DNA from: Cristatella mucedo
Lineage: Eukaryota > Bryozoa > Phylactolaemata > Cristatellidae
DNA length: 64,000 bases
Direction of reading: 5' to 3'
Assembly: GCA_009760855.2 (NCBI GenBank)
Contig: WPIO01000261.1
Location: 111,715-175,714, forward strand
The notes beneath the pieces were generated by a model. It was not told the origin of the DNA and ran no database searches. It worked only from the letters and a program-made list of their open reading frames with translations. This document shows positions 58,300-64,000 of this stretch, one piece after another. The translations under genes were made by a program, and so were the position numbers. The first letter of the stretch is position 1; each line of letters opens with the position of its first letter.

Positions 58300-58945
58300 C
58301 CGAAAGCACGGGAGTTCTAGCACTTAGCAAACCTAGGGGTGCAGGAGTTCTAGCACTTAGCAAACCTATGGGTACAGGAGTTCTAGCACTTAGCAAACCT
58401 AGGGGAAGCGGAGCTTCAACACATGGCAGGCCACGAGGTTCCGGCTCGAAGGAAGAGTTGCTAATTGAACTTCAGAAAACGCTTGACAGTATGAAAAAAG
58501 TAAATATTTCAGCATTAGCAGATGCCGGTTTTCGAGAGCACGTTAAAGATTTACAGCTAAAAGATTTCCGTCGAGTATTTGCAAGAGATTAACTTGCCTC
58601 AACATGGCTCGAAAATAATCCGAATGCTGGATTTGCAGCACGGGTAAATCTGAGCGCGCAATTTATCACTGGGTCGCAGTAAAGAAATCCAAAAGGTCAG
58701 TCGTTCTACTTTGACTCATTTGGAGCTCCGCCGCCAATGCCAGAAGTTATCGAGTACTTGGGCGAAATTTCCGAAATTCTCTACCTTTCAATTGCAAGAC
58801 TACAACCAAACAGACTCCGGCTCAAGATGCCTCATTTTCTTGAAACTAATGAGCATTACTAACTATGGTACGCCAATTGAACTAATTTTGTATTTTATTA
58901 AACAGAAGTTGTTTACCTATACAGAAAAATGGAGGCGGCTCCGTT
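58300..58945 (+). pseudogene. Adenain-type cysteine protease, broken
   Basis: The N-terminal part (58300-58592) begins with three 11-residue repeats and a probable helical stretch (LLIELQKTLDSMKK). It then has LQLKDFRRVFARD, matching the start of the Polinton protease domain. After an in-frame TAA at 58590-58592 the frame continues to about 58665. The catalytic histidine motif HWVAVKK (58667 on) lies in a second frame, and the family motif FYFDSFGAPPP (58704-58736) in a third. The C-terminal stretch in the frame 58711-58947 contains YNQTDSGSRCLIFLKL. The expected CG of the nucleophile region (S-x-x-C-G-x-x-C) appears deleted. By family, this enzyme matures virion proteins. Confidence 0.75.
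58311..58409 (+). repeat. Three tandem 33-base repeats at the start of the protease gene
   Basis: The units start at 58311, 58344 and 58377 and are nearly identical (core TTCTAGCACTTAGCAAACCT). Each encodes an 11-residue repeat with VLALSKP. Near-identity in a decayed gene points to recent tandem duplication. Confidence 0.85.
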
Positions 58946-58949
58946 GACA

Positions 58950-59430
58950 GAAAACTTGTTATTCTCAGCGATGCAAGAGTTTGTATTCCTAAGGGAAAGC
59001 CTGCAAGGGTGTACATTAAAGAAAAGTTATCATTCAAAGCCTTATTTCAATCCATACATGTAAATTACTCCTGATGTTCTTCCTGCTTTAGAAGCAATTA
59101 TTTCCCAAGCTTGTTTTGAGCTTGACTACCAAGGCTACGACTTAAGCCGAAGATCAACTATTGAAATTCACATTGACTTTGTCACCAGATCACATTTGTT
59201 ATTTAACGGCAAGAATTGCCTGTGAATTTTGCTGGTCCAAGTGAACTCATTCAGGAACTTTTACTTTGGCTTTGAATTTGGAAATACAATGCTACTAGAC
59301 GGCTTCTATGCTTCAAAATGAATATTACCTAGATGAGCCAAGACTAAAAATTTGATTAAAACTTGATCAAGTTAAAATCTATAGCACGCCTTCTGCTGAG
59401 CGAGAAGAATTCAATCCTGGAAACTAAAAG
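58950..59430 (+). pseudogene. Unidentified viral gene downstream of the protease
   Basis: Segments in line include RKLVILSDARVCIPKGKPA, then a stop, then ALEAIISQACFELDYQGYD and STIEIHIDFVTRSHLLF, then after a shift NFYFGFEFGNTMLLDGF. Several TGA and TAA codons interrupt. The texture is beta-rich, as in jelly-roll capsid proteins, and a penton-like minor capsid protein would fit the genome context. The identification is inference. Confidence 0.4.
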
Positions 59431-59553
59431 ATGAGTAAAGGTGGGCATAAACATACAAACAAATACAAAAAGCAAAGCAAGCCTAGCAAAGATTAGTTCT
59501 TAGTTAGTTTATTTATACCCTTTTCCATATTAGGTCAAGCATTCTAACTTCGA

Positions 59554-60269
59554 CTAAGTTTCTAGCATAGCTCTTGATTTGTGTAAGACTTGCTGGATTC
59601 GATACGAAGCCTTCCAAGAAATCGGTGGCAAATGAATTATTCCTAGTCCAAGTTTTGCTTTTGCACTAATTATAGCAGCCACAGTTTTGGCGCCATTACG
59701 AACATATTCTGATAGCCTTGAGTCAAGTGAGATACGAGCTGCAGCTTCAGCTAAAACCAAGTCAGATATTGTTCTTGTTTCTTTTTTTGTGGCCCTGGGT
59801 CACTAGAAGTTTTTCCGTAAATGTAGTCGTGATTTAGAGCAGTGCTATCGAATTAATTGGCACTGGAATATCCTTGATCTATTCGCTCTCTGAACTATGT
59901 GAGAGGTTCAACAAAAGAATACTTACCTGTTTGGTTGAAGGATCCACCAGGTACGAACTTACCAAGGAGTTTCCCTCAGGAAGCTTCATTTGCATTTCAC
60001 GGGCGCCTAATATTTTTGCTGCACTCTTTTCAAGAAAGTAAGATTTTATGCTTTGGATTGCTTTCAACTGCAAGCTACTAAAGCGTAAAATCAAGCCGCC
60101 TGTTCTATGCTTTTTCAATTCTGTTAAGCTGTGATTTTGTTACGAATATTTCGTAAGGGCCTGTTAGTGAGTCATGAATAAATCTCAGAGACACAGGTCC
60201 CGAACTCTGCGCGTGAATCAGCTTTTGGTTCTCTGATAGACTTATGCCTACTTTGTAATACTGCGTCAT
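59554..60269 (-). pseudogene. Polinton-type minor virion protein, broken
   Basis: It starts at the ATG at 60267-60269. The first 53 codons read MTQYYKVGISLSENQKL, then PVSLRFIHDSLTGPYEIF and VTKSQLNRIEKA. This layout (x-V-S-L-x-x-x-x, LTG, T-x-x-Q-x-x-x-I-x-K-A) is one I associate with a small basic virion protein common in animal Polintons and adintoviruses. After a frameshift at about 60107 the frame 59879-60118 continues with LILRFSSLQLKAIQSIKSY. The last piece (59554-59760) has an alanine-rich segment, KTVAAIISAKAKLGLGI, ending in ILP-like residues. A region of about 120 bases between the pieces is unreadable. The family assignment is from memory. Confidence 0.5.
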
Positions 60270-60346
60270 TTTCTATACTAATTTTGATTTTTATTTAGCA
60301 GCAAGAAAAACTTTCGTACAAAATTTCTGCCAAAATTTCAATCAAA

Positions 60347-60850
60347 ATGCAAATCAACATTTCTGACCAAGTTTGTGCGTTCAGAGCTAGAGTAATGGAA
60401 CTGCTTGACCACAACCCTAAAACAGGAAAACTTACGTGGTGCTTTTCAAGAGGGGGCAGAGCAGCAAAAATTGGCTCTGAAGCAGAAACAGTAAAAAAGG
60501 ATGAATATATAAGAATAAAGATATGTAGAAAACTATATCTCGCACACAGGCTTTCGTGACTTATAATGACAGAAGAAATGCCAATAAGAGAAATCGATCA
60601 TGTTGATAATAACAAACAATATATTAGAATAGATAATTTACGTGAGGCTACTTTTTCAGAAAACAATGGAAATAACAGAAAAAGATTACGTTGCTCTTCT
60701 TGCTTTATTAGAGTTAACTGTGATTATCGAGCCAATAAATGGTTTACACGTGTCACTGTAGATAATGTTAGAAATAGGATAGGCCACTTTGAAGATCCTG
60801 TTTTTGCCGCTGCAGCAAGAGATCTAGCCGCACTAAAATTACATCTGTAA
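60347..60850 (+). pseudogene. HNH endonuclease with AP2-like DNA-binding domain, one in-frame stop
   Basis: A 168-codon frame interrupted by a single TGA at 60557-60559. The N-terminal part holds a beta-rich region (NPKTGKLTWCFSRGG, then YIRIKICRKLYLAHRLS). Just after the stop come IREIDHVDNN (H at 60599-60601) and IDNLREATFSEN, the HNH core of phage- and virus-type homing endonucleases. The C-terminal WFTRVTVDNVRNRIGHFEDP with AAARDLAALKL is the AP2-type domain that often follows. The TGA sits where the family usually has tryptophan (HRL-x-W-L-x-M-T). Such genes are mobile or regulatory cargo in many dsDNA viruses and phages. Apart from the stop, the gene is whole. Confidence 0.82.
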
Positions 60851-60859
60851 TTTGCTAAA

Positions 60860-61480
60860 CTAAATTTTGAATATTGTTTAATAGGAGGTAATAAATTAGT
60901 TGGTTATACAGACTTCTAGATCTTGCAGCGCTTATCTAGCTGCTCGCGTAATTTCAACATTTCTGAGTAAAATTCTTATGGAGACTTTTCTTGCGCGTAA
61001 AGATTTACCAAAATTATATTGCAGGTTCGGATTTGTAATCGCAAGTCATCCGCCAATCGTTGATTATTCTACTTTTTTAAATTTTTTTAGTTCTGGTGAA
61101 TAATCTACACCTGATTTCTCTACTAGTGTTTTGCCTGTTTTTAGGTAATCAAATCTTCCTCTTACTTCTGACATGTCGACTTTTCGCGTCAATCGATATC
61201 TATTCCTTTTTTAAGTATTTCAAGCTAAGCTGTCAGATCCTATATAGGATTTTTGAGCCTAGAAATGTGAAGGCTTAAAGCACTAAGTCATTCTTTAAGA
61301 GTATTCTTAGGTTGCGCTCTTGCAGTGAACTTCGTGATATCGATTATTTTTAATGAAGCCCGAAACAGTTACAACAATTGAAGCCGCAGTTCCGACTGTA
61401 CCGACTATAGCAGCAATGATTGTGACAATAGCTTGAATAGCGGGCAATATTCCGCCTGATCGAAATTCTAGAAGGCTTTG
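60860..61480. other. AT-rich region without a recognisable gene
   Basis: It contains short frames on both strands (for example plus 60900-61103). None has a motif I recognise. It probably holds the decayed end of the neighbouring viral gene. Confidence 0.3.
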
Positions 61481-61482
61481 GA

Positions 61483-62069
61483 TCATGAGTTCGGATCACG
61501 TTTAGCTGCTGACCATTCTAATTTGATGCCGAATGCTCCCGAAAAAAATTGGCTTTGATTTTCTCGACAGTCAGAATTGCTTTTCTCTGCTGCCAGGAGT
61601 ATTTCGTTGATGTAGCAACCAACTTCGAAGCTAGATGTCATTTTCTCATGGCTTACAATCTTGTCTGGATTGTCTCCCACGAAACGTGGCCGTACTTTCC
61701 TGAAGCAATGTCATGAACTATGTGTTTAAGGAACAGGCCTAGATGTACAATTCCTGAAACTCCGGCAAGAAAGCCTCCAAATACCTTTGTAACAGAACCA
61801 ATTCTTTTCAAGGAACTAAGAACTTCAGGCACTATTTTTGCTATATTATTTGAAGCAGCTCAAGGAAACGTTGCGGCAACCATGGGCACAGCTTTTATGA
61901 TTCCCTTTGATATTATTTTGGTTGATTTAGTTGTAGCTGACAGACTTTTTTGCTCTGTCGACTCCAAATTTTTTATATATTCTGCAAGTTCGCAGCCACT
62001 TAGCACTTTTTCGACAATTGTAGTTGTTGTTTCTGCTCTTGATACTAATGCTTTTTTGATGCGGGTCAT
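61483..62069 (-). pseudogene. Unidentified virion-like protein with hydrophobic segment, broken
   Basis: The first frame (61860-62069) starts MTRIKKALVSRAETTTTIVE and contains CELAEYIKNLESTEQ. An in-frame TGA near 61860 is followed, in the same frame, by a segment with KVFGGFLAGVSGIVHLG, which could be membrane-active. A shift near 61680 leads to the frame 61483-61680 with SSFEVGCYINEILLAAE. The order (basic N-terminus, glycine-rich hydrophobic part, polar end) suggests a minor virion protein. No family is assigned. Confidence 0.45.
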
Positions 62070-62465
62070 TGAAGCCTTGTTTAGCTTTACTTGAGTCCCA
62101 TGTCTTTAAAATTTACTCTAATTCATCGGCCGCTCAGCTACTTCGAAATTTGGCTCAGATTTAGATTTAGGTTTTCCATTCTAAATAGAAATGAAGTTAA
62201 TCTCAAAAATGAATAGCATTTTGCTTTCATAATTTTATTGCAATTGTAACAGAATTACTGGACTTGAAACACCTGTCTCTGATACATACGTAATAAATCT
62301 TGGTTTTCTGCTTAACCTGACTTTGAAAATAATGTACTGAATAATGTTTGTGAAGCGATTGCTACTGTAAGTTCGGTATCTTGTTTTCTAGGATCTCAGC
62401 TAAACTGCAAAAACATAGCCTATGGTTAAATAATGGATAATACATTGACTACAGTTATATTTTGA

Positions 62466-63001
62466 ACAAAACAGACTGCAACATGGATTAGTACTTCAGG
62501 TAATTTTGTAGTTCCTAGAGGGTTACTTTTAGTTGAAGCAACGTACGTTTTTCCTGATTGGCAAGCAAGAGTACTGATGCCTCCTCTAAATGCGATTAAC
62601 GGAGTAGAAGGTCAACTAACAGGAGGTTATACATTGGGCGCAAATAAAAAACTAATATAGAGTAAATTAGGATCTACATTATTGGACACACAAATAAGTG
62701 TAAGTGTTTATATAGAGTTAAGATAAAATGCTATTATTGGAAGTACTGTTGATGGTTTGGAATCAGTTAGTAAAGCTTTTTCTGACGACAAGTATCTTTG
62801 GAAAGATTTTGATTTGGTAGTAGTAGGAGATTTATCAGCTACCTCTAAAAAATATGTTAGCGTTTTAAATCCTGTAAATGGAGCCGATATAGCTACTAAA
62901 GAATATCTTTAAAAAGTTGGGAGAAAAAAAGAAGATGAGATTAAAAGCTACCTAAGACTAAATCGATTAGTTTTACAGGTAGGACGGAAAAAATATTTTT
63001 A
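62466..63001 (+). pseudogene. Fiber-like attachment protein, with in-frame stops
   Basis: A single frame of about 178 codons is interrupted by TAG at 62658-62660 and TAA at 62724-62726 and 62910-62912, without a frameshift. It begins in a beta-rich region (VEATYVFPDWQARVLMPPLN). It carries SVLNPVNGADIATKEYL at about 62859-62909, close to the (N/D)P-x-x-x-x-DAATKxYV motif found in many phage and viral fiber proteins. No signal peptide is visible. Beyond 63001 further fragments in other frames (to about 63240) may be its distal part. The role, host attachment, is inferred from the motif only. Confidence 0.55.
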
Positions 63002-63009
63002 AAGTTTTT

Positions 63010-63668
63010 GATGAGTTTGATTTTTGTCTATGTAAGAATTACTCTTTTTCTTTGGAAGAAAATAATCAAGTGATGTCTATGTCTGGAAAACTGTACGTTC
63101 TAAGAGTAACGAATCTAGGTCAGAATGGAGACAATTTTTTAGCTAGATTGAGAGGTGTGCAAACACAAAACAACAGTTCACTCAAAATTAACAATTAAAA
63201 TAACTGACATTTAGAAAACAGAGATCGGACAAATTTAGGCAGGCAACAAGGAATTTGGTTACGTAGTTTCAAATGGAAAATTTTTATCAAATAGCGCAGT
63301 AAATGGGAAAACAAAAACTATACTGTATTTCCAAAGTACAACTTCGGAGGTTTTTATTCATATGACAGCTGCCAAAGAAATAATAGTTATAAAATACTAC
63401 CATAAATTATATTCTCCAGGATCTTATCATTCAAATGTACTCTATTAAATATATAGATATATAACATAATAATATGCTAATATTAAAATGATACTATGAG
63501 GGAATTTACTGTCATTAATGCAAAAACACTGACAATAAAATATGTTGCTTTCAAAGTTACTTTTCCTTCTTTGGTTTATACTCCAGATTTCATTACACCA
63601 AGCCCAGATAATGGCATCGAAATTTTCTTGTTGGCAGGAGTTGTATTCTCCAAGTCGAAATTTATTTT
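63010..63668 (+). pseudogene. Remnants to the right of the fiber-like gene
   Basis: Open segments include 63010-63200 (with MSMSGKLYVLRVTNLGQNG) and 63496-63668 (with MREFTVINAKTLTIKYVAF). They have the same AT-rich, beta-like texture as the viral genes. The last one runs straight into the LINE insertion at 63669, so the viral block is cut there. Confidence 0.4.
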
Positions 63669-64000
63669 GTTTATAATAATAATAATAATAATAATAATGC
63701 AATTGATAAAGCACGCTCGGAGAACTCAGTATCTTCTTAGGCGCTTTACATTTGCTGCAAAGGAAAACGCGATTGAATGGTGAGTAATATCACGCTTGAT
63801 AAACAACATTAACAACGAGGTTAGGGGTGACACGCACAGGGTCAGCACGCAAATGTGGTTAGTGGCAGCATGCACAGTGTCAGCTTGCATAAGCACATCA
63901 AGGACGAATCACAGCGACCCACTAAATGCTGTCCTACATAGGTGTGCTTTAAATTATTTTTAAATGTGGTCAAGTCAGGGGATGATGTGACGCAAATCGG
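63669..64000 (-). mobile_element. LINE (CR1/L2 type) 3' end
   Basis: An AAT repeat followed by the inverted family tail (TTGATAAAGCAC, then TCTTAGGCGCTTTACATTTG), then the 3' UTR shared with the copy at 34.9-35.1 kb. The copy continues past the window. Its simple-repeat end abuts the viral sequence directly. Confidence 0.85.

Larger units (their letters stand above)
49870..63668. mobile_element. Endogenous Polinton-like / adintovirus-like viral element, decayed
   Basis: The block is visibly more AT-rich than its surroundings and is packed with short, abutting reading frames on both strands. The gene set is that of small dsDNA viruses of the Polinton/adintovirus/Polinton-like group: double-jelly-roll-type capsid protein, packaging ATPase with Walker A and B, adenain-type protease, fiber-like protein and a set of small basic virion-like proteins, plus an HNH endonuclease. 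Most genes carry frameshifts or in-frame stops, and SINE and LINE pieces have landed inside. I found no terminal inverted repeats framing the block, no DNA polymerase B and no integrase. The right side is cut by a LINE copy. Boundaries are estimates. The element is therefore a partial, non-functional relic, most likely an old integration. Confidence 0.82.

Noticed and set aside
61720-62094. 124-codon plus-strand frame in the viral block
   Set aside because: It overlaps a minus-strand frame with better protein texture and is likely its shadow.
49870-63668. A true alternative genetic code in the viral block
   Set aside because: Ordinary TGG, CAA and CAG codons are common in the same frames and frameshifts abound, so decay is simpler; kept only as a testable finding.

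Overview
The window is nuclear DNA of an invertebrate animal. It has introns with animal splice signals, many decayed CR1/L2-type LINE copies, tRNA-derived SINEs and long microsatellites. There is no operon-like dense coding outside one inserted segment. I cannot name the species.

Two things stand out. (1) On the minus strand, from about 40.04 kb down to 18.19 kb (possibly from 46.7 kb), lies a multi-exon gene for a nuclear receptor of the estrogen-related receptor (ERR) class. Six exons can be read with matching splice sites, and every intron is in phase 1. They give the first zinc finger with P-box EACKA, the second zinc finger, the ERR-type motif after the fingers (GVRPDR..GGRQRY), the ligand-binding domain and the AF-2 helix (LFVEML). 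An AATAAA follows the stop codon closely. The introns hold most of the transposons of the window. (2) From about 49.9 to 63.7 kb lies an AT-rich block of tightly packed, broken genes on both strands. It is an endogenous copy of a Polinton-like/adintovirus-like dsDNA virus: a double-jelly-roll-type major capsid protein, an FtsK/A32-type packaging ATPase with Walker A and B, an adenain-type cysteine protease, an HNH-AP2 endonuclease, a fiber-like protein and several unidentified virion-like proteins. No DNA polymerase B or integrase is visible, so the copy is partial or those genes lie outside the window. It carries frameshifts and in-frame stops, and a SINE and a LINE tail have inserted into it.

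Layout: 0-18 kb, repeats only (LINE and SINE relics, GT/AT and GA microsatellites, and a diverged satellite-like array at 9.5-11.3 kb). 18.2-40.0 kb, the ERR gene with transposon-filled introns; the 27.4-33.6 kb intron also holds a second decayed AT-rich protein-coding relic. 40-49.9 kb, intergenic or upstream ERR sequence with CT/GA tracts and a candidate first coding exon at 46.4-46.7 kb. 49.9-63.7 kb, the viral element. 63.7-64.0 kb, the 3' end of another LINE copy. All reading was by eye; boundaries of repeats are approximate.
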